NCBI GenBank assembly: GCA_047602185.1
Contig: JASGHY010000001.1
Span: 1,674,001-1,738,000, forward strand
Length of the DNA stretch: 64,000 nt
Reading direction: 5' to 3'
Origin: PMP191F sp047602185
GTDB lineage: Bacteria > Bacteroidota > Bacteroidia > Chitinophagales > Chitinophagaceae
Shown here: positions 8,794 to 15,869 of the stretch, piece after piece
How positions within the stretch are numbered: position 1 is the stretch's first letter
How the letters are laid out: every line of letters starts with the position of its first letter
Notes under the pieces: generated by a model
Database searches by the model: none
The model's input: the letters and a program-made list of their open reading frames with translations, nothing else
What the model was told of the DNA's origin: nothing
Translations under genes and position numbers: made by a program

Positions 8794-9834
8794 TTAACTG
8801 ATCCTTACTCTTGGATCTACAATACCATACATTACATCAGCCAGTATACCTACTACTATAAAAAAGAAAGAAGATAATAATACGGAACCCATTACAACAG
8901 GGAAATCCAGCTTTTCCAATGCGTCCACTGTTACCTTACCTATACCCTGCCAGCCAAAAATATATTCTACAAAAAAAGCTCCCGCCAGCAACTCGGCAAA
9001 CCAACCCGTAATGGCTGTAATAACCGGATTAAGGGCATTGCGGAGCGCATGTTTCCAGATCACCGTTTTACGCGATAGCCCTTTTGCATAAGCAGTACGG
9101 ATATAATCCTGGTTCAATACATCCAGCATAGCGCTGCGGGTAAGCTGTGTAATGATAGCCAGCGGCCTGATGCCTAAAGTAATGGCAGGTAGTATGAGGT
9201 TTTGCAGAGACCAGTAACGACGGCCCGTGGTTTCATCTATATCAAACCAACTGCCCGTCATGTGTAACCCGGTATAGTTGCTCAAAACAAACCCAAACAG
9301 GTAGGCAATTACTATACCCATGAAAAAAGACGGTGCTGAGATGCCCAATACACTGGCAAAAATGGATGAAGTATCCATCCAGGTATCTTTCTTAACTGCG
9401 GCCAGGATGCCCAGCGGAATGCCCGCAGCAATAGCGATCAGCATTGCAGCTACAGCCAGGATCAGCGTACCGGGCAATGCCTCCATCAGTACGCTCCATA
9501 CATCTTTGCGGGTTTGATAAGAACGCCGGAGATAGGGTAACTTAAGCGCCAGCTTACCGATAAAAACGCCTTTCAGTTGTTTCTGCTCCACTTCTTCCTT
9601 GCTGTGAATGGCAACGGGGGATACATCATTCAGGTATAGAAAAAACTGTTTCCAGCGTGGCTGATCAAGATATAGTTCTTTACGGATATTTTCCTGCGTA
9701 CGCGCATCTGCCCTTTGCCCCATTACCAAACGCGCAGGATCACCAAATCCCTGGAACAGGAAAAAGACCACGATCACCACGCCCAGCATTACGAGCATGC
9801 CATATAATAATTTGCGGGTTAAATAGGCTATCAA
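8794..9834 (-). CDS. ABC transporter permease, DppB/OppB type
   Basis: This is an inner-membrane permease for dipeptide, oligopeptide or nickel ABC importers. It shows the family's N-terminal segment (KLLYGMLVMLGVVIVVFFLF), a large periplasmic loop (residues ~30-125) and a BPD_transp_1 core with the EAA loop YAKGLSRKTVIWKHALRNAL. The start appears to be TTG at 9834, directly abutting the TAG stop of the upstream gene, which suggests translational coupling. No DppC-type partner, ATPase or binding protein is in the window; they may be encoded elsewhere. The substrate cannot be told from this gene alone. Confidence 0.9.
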   Translation of the reverse strand: MIAYLTRKLLYGMLVMLGVVIVVFFLFQGFGDPARLVMGQRADARTQENIRKELYLDQPRWKQFFLYLNDVSPVAIHSKEEVEQKQLKGVFIGKLALKLPYLRRSYQTRKDVWSVLMEALPGTLILAVAAMLIAIAAGIPLGILAAVKKDTWMDTSSIFASVLGISAPSFFMGIVIAYLFGFVLSNYTGLHMTGSWFDIDETTGRRYWSLQNLILPAITLGIRPLAIITQLTRSAMLDVLNQDYIRTAYAKGLSRKTVIWKHALRNALNPVITAITGWFAELLAGAFFVEYIFGWQGIGKVTVDALEKLDFPVVMGSVLLSSFFFIVVGILADVMYGIVDPRVRIS

Positions 9835-11019
9835 CTATTCAGTTTTTTGCGTGGCAGTTGAATCACTTATGATTGGCTGTACAGCAGGTGCAGCATTAGG
9901 CGGTAATAATGCTACATGCTTTAATGCCTTGTCTGCATTTATATAGCTCCACTTAGCCAGTACAGTACCATTTTTTACCAGGTAAATGGCAGGATTGGTA
10001 CGGGCAATGGTTTTAATAGCAGTACCGTCACAACGCAGCGGCATAAAATCATGGAATTCGGCAGGCGCACCTTCACTGAGTGCATCCAGTGAAAGACTTG
10101 TCACCAGGAAGCGGGGTATGTTCTTTTTCTTCGCCACCTGCGACAGCATACCCAGTACACTTACCCATTCGCCTTTGTGATAATCATTTTTTACAAACAG
10201 GTACAGCTGGTACACATCTTCATGCAGTAAAGCCTGCGTAGTATCATTACCAAAGAAGGTCTGCAATGAAAAATCTTTGATCTTAGGTGATGCATTTCCC
10301 GCACGCACCACTTTGTCATAGCGCTTTACAAAATGATATAAGGAATCATCATAATCATCCGGGAATTTATCGGCTGTAAACTCTACCTGCTGACCCGCTT
10401 TTTCATACACAAATGTGATGACAGTGCTATCAGGAATAGCCCCGGGCGGTATTTTCATGTTCTCAGGAATGTTATTGCCAACTTTGTAAGGTAAACAGTC
10501 TATTACAGGCAGGTGCAATAATACAAACCACTGGAAGGAGAAAGAGAAAATGACAGTAAAGAACAGAATAACCAGACTGCTTCTTATTTTCAGCCAGGGT
10601 TGCAGTTTGTTCCTGTTTATAAAAAGGAAGATGATCAATACCAGTAATAACAGGTCCTTCATGAAGGACTGGTCTGCAGTAAGCGGAATGCAATCACCAA
10701 AACAGCCACACTCACGTATTTTGCCGGAAAACAGGGCATAACCGGTAAGGAAGGTAAAGAAGATGATCAGCAGCAGAAGCAACCAGCTGAAAAGACGCAT
10801 TTGCCAGCCTACCAGTACGGCCACGCCTGCAATGATCTCAAAAGCGATCATCAGCACTGAAAATGCAAGTGTATAGTTGTTGAGAAAATCCCAGCCCCAC
10901 ACTTCAAAAAACTCCTGCATTTTATAGCTTAACCCCAATGGATCATTGGCCTTTATCAACCCGGAAAAAATGAACAGAACACCAACTATAACCCGGGAAA
11001 TGTTTAATAACAGCTTCAT
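9835..11019 (-). CDS. BT_3928-type DoxX/MauE-like membrane protein with thioredoxin-like C-terminus
   Basis: The first ~150 residues contain four to five membrane helices with the DoxX-like opening FIFSGLIKANDPLGLSYKM, and a Cys motif (ECGCFGDC) at ~105-112. A soluble region from ~180 onwards looks thioredoxin-like (DFSLQTFFGNDTTQ, YQLYLFVKNDYHKGEWV, NPAIYLVKNGTVLAKW) but lacks a CxxC active site. It lies next to DUF1599 and folP, an order also known around BT_3928 in Bacteroides, where tpiA usually follows; here a permease follows instead. The function of the family is not known; a redox or envelope-stress role is inference. Confidence 0.85.
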   Translation of the reverse strand: MKLLLNISRVIVGVLFIFSGLIKANDPLGLSYKMQEFFEVWGWDFLNNYTLAFSVLMIAFEIIAGVAVLVGWQMRLFSWLLLLLIIFFTFLTGYALFSGKIRECGCFGDCIPLTADQSFMKDLLLLVLIIFLFINRNKLQPWLKIRSSLVILFFTVIFSFSFQWFVLLHLPVIDCLPYKVGNNIPENMKIPPGAIPDSTVITFVYEKAGQQVEFTADKFPDDYDDSLYHFVKRYDKVVRAGNASPKIKDFSLQTFFGNDTTQALLHEDVYQLYLFVKNDYHKGEWVSVLGMLSQVAKKKNIPRFLVTSLSLDALSEGAPAEFHDFMPLRCDGTAIKTIARTNPAIYLVKNGTVLAKWSYINADKALKHVALLPPNAAPAVQPIISDSTATQKTE

Positions 11020-11138
11020 GGAAGATTGCTGATTTTGTGATTTCGGAATTTAGTGATATTAAAAAAACATGCAATTAGTTTCGATGCCCTCTCTATAAAC
11101 GCTCCAACCCGAAACCCCAAACACGACACCCGAAACAA

Positions 11139-11687
11139 TTATCCTTTATGTTTTCCTTCAGTTATCAATATTAAGGCAAAGGCGGCATAATTAATAATAT
11201 CAACATAATTAGCATCAATACCTTCACTGATCAGGGTCTTGCCATCATTGGCCAGTATCTGGCGCATGCGCATCAGTTTCATCAGGATCAGGTCGGCAAA
11301 ACTTTCCTGGCTCATATCGCGCCATGCTTCGCCGTAATCATGATTTTTATCCTGCATTATTTTACGGGCAAATGCAGCCTGCTCATTGTATAGTTTCTCC
11401 ACCTGCTCCACTGGTACATCTTCAATAGTACCGGCTTTAAGCTGTAATTGTATCAGGCCGATAATGCCATAGTTTACCATAGCCTTAAATTCGCTGGCAA
11501 GGTCCTCCCCTACGCGTTGTACGCCTTTCTCCTGGATAGTGCGTATACGTTGCGCCTTAATGAAGATCTGGTCTACAATAGAGATCTGTCGCAATACGCG
11601 CCAGGAAGTGCCGTAATCAACGGTCTTCTTGATAAAAATGTCCTTACACTGTTGTATCGCGTCGTTGTATTGTTCGTTAGTGGTCAT
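11139..11687 (-). CDS. DUF1599 domain-containing protein
   Basis: The frame extends to 11699 (MIYT), but MTTNEQYNDAIQQCKDIFIK from 11687 is the typical start of this family. The 182-residue product is helical, with two related halves: KKTVDYGTSWRVLR near residue 20 and DKNHDYGEAWRDMS near residue 108. Each half has an acidic/aromatic YG-x-x-WR core that resembles all-alpha NTP pyrophosphohydrolase-like repeats. It belongs to the conserved folP / DUF1599 / BT_3928 neighbourhood and is divergent from folP. No enzymatic role is established. Confidence 0.88.
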   Translation of the reverse strand: MTTNEQYNDAIQQCKDIFIKKTVDYGTSWRVLRQISIVDQIFIKAQRIRTIQEKGVQRVGEDLASEFKAMVNYGIIGLIQLQLKAGTIEDVPVEQVEKLYNEQAAFARKIMQDKNHDYGEAWRDMSQESFADLILMKLMRMRQILANDGKTLISEGIDANYVDIINYAAFALILITEGKHKG

Positions 11688-12007
11688 AGTATAAATCAAA
11701 TAGGCAAATTGGTCATATCGTGAGACGAGAATACTGTTTCGGGTGTCGTGTTTAAGGTTTCGGGTTATGAAATCGTGAGTGACTCACTGTTCTTCGGGCT
11801 TGCCACATTAAACTTCGGATTTTTCCCCTGTTAACCTATCAACTTTCCAACTTGTCAACTGCAAACTGGCTTCCTTCAAAATTTGATATTCGAAATTCAG
11901 TATTCGATATTTCTTTCTAATCCCTGTATTCCCTTGTACTTTTCCGGACTTCCGACTTCACGCCGTTATCGCTCAAAAATAAGCAACAAATGCTGTAACT
12001 ATGCAGC
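11688..12007. repeat. Mosaic intergenic repeat region between DUF1599 and folP
   Basis: This 320-bp divergent gap is largely repeat modules: ATCGTGAGACGAGAA, GTTTCGGGTGTCGTGTTTAA, TTAACCTATCAACTTTCCAA, GATATTCGAAATTCAGTATT and TTTCCGGACTTCCGACTTCA. The block at ~11832-11945 is closely similar to ~22633-22755. The promoters for both flanking genes must lie within or at its edges, but I cannot place them. Confidence 0.7.
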
Positions 12008-12838
12008 ATGTTTACATTGAATTGCAAGGGAAAGCTACTGGTGATAGATAAACCGCTGGTGATGGGCATTATTAATACCACACCGGATTCTTTTCATGCA
12101 GCCAGCAGGGTTAGCGGAAATGATGCCGTATTGGAACGCGCGGACCAAATGCTGACAGAGGGCGCATCTATCCTGGACATTGGCGGACAAAGTACCCGTC
12201 CGGGCAGCGAGCGCGTATCGTATGAAGAAGAATCAAGACGGGTAACCAGCGCTATTGAGGCCATTCACAGCCGATTTCCGGAGGCCGTTATCTCTGTGGA
12301 CACCTACCATGCAAAAGTTGCTGCGGAGGCCGTAGCGGCCGGCGCATCCATTGTAAATGATATTGGCGCAGGCAATATGGATGCGGACATGTTGCCAACC
12401 GTAGCCGCCTTACAGGTACCTTATATCTGTATGCACATGCTGGGCACCCCTCTCAGTATGCAACAGCAACCGGTGTATGAGAACATCGCACGCGAAGTGC
12501 TGGATTTTTTCATTCATAAGATCGCAGAATGTACCCGTTTGGGGATTAACGACGTAATTGTTGATCCCGGCTTTGGTTTTGGCAAAAACAGCCAGCATAA
12601 CTTGTCATTGCTGAAACAAATGGGAGTATTGAAAATGCTGGAGAAGCCATTGCTGGTAGGCTTTTCACGTAAAACGACTATTTACAAAACCCTGGGTATT
12701 ACTGCTGCCGAAGCCCTGAACGGCACTACGGTGATCAATACCATCAGCTTAATGAATGGAGCGCATATTCTGCGGGTGCATGATGTAAAAGAAGCAATGG
12801 AAGCGGTGAAGTTGTTTGTGGAATATGAGAAAAGCTGA
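12008..12838 (+). CDS. folP: Dihydropteroate synthase
   Basis: It condenses 6-hydroxymethyl-dihydropterin pyrophosphate with p-aminobenzoate in folate synthesis; it is the sulfonamide target. The 276-residue length is usual for the family. Hallmarks in order: MGIINTTPDSF (residues ~19-29), LDIGGQSTRPGS (~57-68), SVDTYHAKVA, VNDIGAGNMD, VDPGFGFGKN (~188-197) and LLVGFSRKT (~217-225). It is divergent from DUF1599 and BT_3928, matching the conserved Bacteroidota gene order. A repeat-filled gap follows. Confidence 0.96.
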   Translation: MFTLNCKGKLLVIDKPLVMGIINTTPDSFHAASRVSGNDAVLERADQMLTEGASILDIGGQSTRPGSERVSYEEESRRVTSAIEAIHSRFPEAVISVDTYHAKVAAEAVAAGASIVNDIGAGNMDADMLPTVAALQVPYICMHMLGTPLSMQQQPVYENIAREVLDFFIHKIAECTRLGINDVIVDPGFGFGKNSQHNLSLLKQMGVLKMLEKPLLVGFSRKTTIYKTLGITAAEALNGTTVINTISLMNGAHILRVHDVKEAMEAVKLFVEYEKS

Positions 12839-13190
12839 ACGCGGAATTGGTTGTAAGTTTTAAGTTGTAGGTTATAAGTTGAATACAGGAATTGGGAATT
12901 AGCTGCGCTCGAGTACAAGTTGGCAGTTGGCAATTTGCAGTTACCGTGAATACCAGCAACGAGCTTTGAGCTACGAGCAACGAGCGAATACAAGTTAGCA
13001 GTTGGCAATTTGCAGTTACCGTAAATACCAGCAACGAGCTTTGAGCTACGAGTAAATACAGCAGCGACCACTCACGACTGACGATTCACGCCTCACGATT
13101 TTCCAATCTGTAACCTGTATTTCCATTTCACGTTTGACTTTTCACGTTTCACGGACATTCACTCACGTTTCACGATTGCCGATTCCCCTA
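12839..13190. repeat. Mosaic intergenic repeat region with a 64-bp direct duplication
   Basis: Modules include GGTTGTAAGTTTTAAGTTGT-like runs at the left. Two copies of a 64-bp block at 12914-12977 and 12989-13052 (period 75 bp) differ at two positions; each contains AGTTGGCAGTTGGCAATTTG, or AGTTAGCAG in the second copy, followed by GCTTTGAGCTACGAG. Then come CACTCACGACTGACGATTCA and TTTCACGTTTGACTTTTCAC runs. Frames that read through here are repeat translations, not genes. Confidence 0.75.
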
Positions 13191-13191
13191 A

Positions 13192-13222
13192 ATAAAAAAA
13201 GCAGCCTTATTCAGACTGCTTT
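13192..13222 (-). terminator. Rho-independent terminator of the FKBP gene
   Basis: Read on the minus strand, AAAGCAG (13222-13216) pairs with CTGCTTT (13204-13198) around an 11-base loop and runs into a T-rich stretch (complement of 13192-13200). It lies about 55 bp past the stop of the FKBP gene. Confidence 0.8.
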
Positions 13223-13275
13223 CTTCCGTATTAAAACGTACAATGAAATTACTTATTGTATGGATCTGCAGATTT

Positions 13276-14214
13276 TTAGTGCTGCGGAGCCTGTCCTTGA
13301 GGAACTGGCATTACAGGCGCTGCTGGTGTTGCCGGAGCTGTTTTTACATCTTCAACAACGATATCGAAGATCAGGTTTTCGAAAGGGGAACCGCCAGGGC
13401 CATTTTGTTTGTCATACGCCAGGAAGAACGGAATATATAAAGTTCCTTTTCCACCTTTTTTGAAGTATTTCAAACCTTCTTCCCAACCGGCAATTACCTG
13501 GTGCTGACCTAATGGAACCTGCAATACATCTTTATCCATATTGGTTTCAAACACTTTGCCTGAAGGGAATAATTTACCTGTATAACGAACAGAAACAATT
13601 TTACCTGTATCAGCCTGCTCACCGGTACCAGGATCTTTTACTTCGATATAAGTACCCTGAGGTGCTTTCTGTGCAGTGATCTTATTTTTTGCCAGATAGT
13701 CTTCAATCTCTTTTACTTTAGGAGCTTTCTGGGCTTCTGCATCTTTATTCAGTTTTTCCTGGTAAGCATTTACAGCTTTCTCACGGTCAGCTCTTGCAGC
13801 GCTATCAGAAGTGAAGATATCTACTACACGGAAGCTGATAGTGAATTTGTCCTTGCGTTTAGCAAAAGGAGGTAACTGACCGGATTTTTTGAAAATGCTG
13901 TCGGCCAGCAATACAGTTACAGCACTATCACCTTTACGCAGTAACGGGAAAATTTCGCTGGGGTCATAAACAGGACCTACGCTGTCTACCGGTACATAAA
14001 AAGGAACTTTATCATAAGAAGTGCCCAGTAAAGAATCGCGTACTTTTTGTATAACATGCAGCTTAAGGATATCGCCGCGTTTTGCTTTGACACCTTTACC
14101 GTCTGAAACAATTTTATACAGCAGACCGCTGCGGGTTTTCTTAAGACCACCACCGGAGCAGGCTACCAGTAAAACCGCTGCGAAGGCACATAATGTTACT
14201 GTCGTTTTTTTCAT
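13276..14214 (-). CDS. FKBP-type peptidyl-prolyl cis-trans isomerase, lipoprotein
   Basis: The 312-residue protein has a lipoprotein signal (lipobox LVAC, C19), so it is anchored in the envelope. Residues ~25-135 form a degenerate FKBP-like domain (GLLYKIVSDGKGVKAKRGD). A charged helical linker follows (~135-180). Residues ~185-290 form a canonical FKBP domain: VSVRYTGKLFPSGKVFETN, VIAGWEEGLKYFKKGGKG and YIPFFLAYDKQ. The tail is Pro/Ala-rich. It lies 5 bp after the DHH phosphoesterase gene and is probably co-transcribed with it. FKBP lipoproteins assist folding of exported proteins; the substrate is unknown. Confidence 0.92.
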   Translation of the reverse strand: MKKTTVTLCAFAAVLLVACSGGGLKKTRSGLLYKIVSDGKGVKAKRGDILKLHVIQKVRDSLLGTSYDKVPFYVPVDSVGPVYDPSEIFPLLRKGDSAVTVLLADSIFKKSGQLPPFAKRKDKFTISFRVVDIFTSDSAARADREKAVNAYQEKLNKDAEAQKAPKVKEIEDYLAKNKITAQKAPQGTYIEVKDPGTGEQADTGKIVSVRYTGKLFPSGKVFETNMDKDVLQVPLGQHQVIAGWEEGLKYFKKGGKGTLYIPFFLAYDKQNGPGGSPFENLIFDIVVEDVKTAPATPAAPVMPVPQGQAPQH

Positions 14215-14219
14215 ATTGT

Positions 14220-15227
14220 CTATTGTAATTGTGAGGCGTTTTCTTGCATAGCCTTAATAAAATCCTCCACTGTAACTTCCAGCGGAGCACTGCTACGGCC
14301 ACCAGCAGCATTAAAATGTCCACCACCTTCAAAGTAGTTGCGGGCAAATGTATTTACATCCACGTCTCCCTTGCTACGGAAACTCCATTTACGTTCTTCA
14401 TCGCGGTCTATTACCAACGCAGCCAGTTTAATGCCGAGGATGCTCAATGGGTAATTAACCAGTCCATCGGTATCGCCGGTCTTTATTTCATAGCGCAACA
14501 GGTCTTTTTTAGAGATCGCTATCAGCGCGGTGTTGTATTCGTAATACACTTCCATGCGATGTAACAGTACATGCCCTATAAAACGCAGCCTGTTTTCGAG
14601 GAAGTTGTCATATACATTCTCATGTACACGGGTATGTTCCAATCCACGGTCTTTCAGATCAGCTACCATTCTGTGTACGGCAGCAGAGGCAGAAGGAAAA
14701 CGGAAGGAACCGGTATCGGCCATTACACCTGCATATAAGCATTCCGCCATAGGAATGGTAATACGGTCACCGTAGCCGGAACCAATAATGAAATCATACA
14801 CCATTTCGCAGGTAGAGCTTTTAGCCGTGTTGCTGACGCCATAGGCAAAGCAGGCAACTTCCGGCTGCTGGTGATGATCTATTAATATGCGTGTAAAATC
14901 GCGGCGACGTAATGATTCTGCCAGGTTTTTGGTACGGCTCAGCGTATTGAAGTCCAGGCAGAACAGCCATTCTGCTTTATCCAATATTGCTTCGGCGCCC
15001 GCACGGTCGGCCTCAAAATCATGCACTATATCACAGCCGGGCATCCAGTTGATCCAACGCGCCCAGTTAGTAGGCGATATCACAGAAACTTCGTGACCAA
15101 ACTGTACCAGGAAATGATAGAGAGCCAGCACAGAACCCATTGCATCCGCATCCGGTTTCTGGTGCATTGTTATAACCACTTTGCGAGGTGTGGCAAGCTG
15201 GGGATATATGTCTTGAATTGGTTGCAT
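14220..15227 (-). CDS. DHH-family phosphoesterase (NrnA-like)
   Basis: The probable start is the ATG at 15227 (MQPIQDIYPQL); the frame extends to 15269 but the added residues are not family-like. The DHH domain shows KPDADAMGS, LDFNTLSR, the DHH motif LIDHHQQPEV and a MADTGSFRF motif. The C-terminal DHHA1 domain ends with GGGHFNAAGGRSS. This architecture fits the oligoribonuclease / 3'-phosphoadenosine phosphatase (NrnA) or cyclic-dinucleotide phosphodiesterase group. Which nucleotide is cleaved cannot be told from sequence. It is the first gene of a two-gene operon with the FKBP lipoprotein. Confidence 0.9.
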   Translation of the reverse strand: MQPIQDIYPQLATPRKVVITMHQKPDADAMGSVLALYHFLVQFGHEVSVISPTNWARWINWMPGCDIVHDFEADRAGAEAILDKAEWLFCLDFNTLSRTKNLAESLRRRDFTRILIDHHQQPEVACFAYGVSNTAKSSTCEMVYDFIIGSGYGDRITIPMAECLYAGVMADTGSFRFPSASAAVHRMVADLKDRGLEHTRVHENVYDNFLENRLRFIGHVLLHRMEVYYEYNTALIAISKKDLLRYEIKTGDTDGLVNYPLSILGIKLAALVIDRDEERKWSFRSKGDVDVNTFARNYFEGGGHFNAAGGRSSAPLEVTVEDFIKAMQENASQLQ

Positions 15228-15300
15228 AAAAGCGCGTGCAAAGGTGCAGAAATAAAGTCCAAATAACAAGTTTACTTACAATAAGTCATAGTACAGATAG

Positions 15301-15400
15301 CAATGTCGTTGAATTAAGAGGTTTAATTCCGGCGGGGGGCACCCGCCGGGGGATGTTCCGTGGATGCTGTCTTCATCAGCCACCTAATTCAACGACATTG
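15301..15400. repeat. Structured repeat element, copy 1 (16-bp terminal inverted repeat)
   Basis: Perfect 16-bp inverted termini: CAATGTCGTTGAATTA at 15301-15316 and its reverse complement at 15385-15400. Inside are a GC-rich hairpin (CCGGCGGG/CCCGCCGG, 15329-15349) and a weaker hairpin around GCTGTCTTCATCAGC. A related element with nearly the same termini is at 39323-39459. It is non-coding. Confidence 0.75.
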
Positions 15401-15869
15401 ATACGGATATAATATAAATACAAGCCCCTTATAAGCGGCAAGCAACCTTACCGGCAATTGGCACTCCGGGTTGTCAGAAAATTTTGTGGTATAAAATCTG
15501 CCTGTAGACTCCTGTCTCCGGCAGGTCTGTGTCTGAAAACGGCAATTTTAAGACCTAAGCCGGGAGGCCTGCAACAAAAAAGGAAATAACCATACGATCA
15601 CATTTGGGCCCACGGAAGACTGTCAATAAACCACTTAAACATCAGCGCAAATAAAAATCTGTTAGGAGGTGATTTTCAATCATAAACTACATTTATATAT
15701 TGAATAAACAACTGTTAAACAGGCAGGTTGCTGATCGGCAAAAGACGATTTCGGACACGGGCAAATTGTCAGTCAGTCTGTTACAACTGCAGGCAGCGAT
15801 TTGTTGTTTTCATGGTTATACACTAAAATTGCACACCAGTCAAGTCAATTTTGAACTTTTTATTAGCAT
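15401..15869. other. Intergenic region upstream of topA
   Basis: A hairpin at 15498-15524 (CTGCC...GGCAG enclosing AGAC-TCCT-GTCT) resembles a REP-type unit. The rest has no recognised gene. A 62-codon frame at 15700-15888 starts with TTG and overlaps the topA start; I do not consider it real. The topA promoter should lie in the AT-rich last 150 bp. Confidence 0.45.

Noticed and set aside
12914..13052. Possible CRISPR array
   Set aside because: Only two long copies with an 11-bp separation; no regular spacers and no cas genes.
12682..13071. Minus-strand frames downstream of folP with internal repeats
   Set aside because: They are translations of the 64-bp duplicated repeat and overlap folP on the opposite strand.
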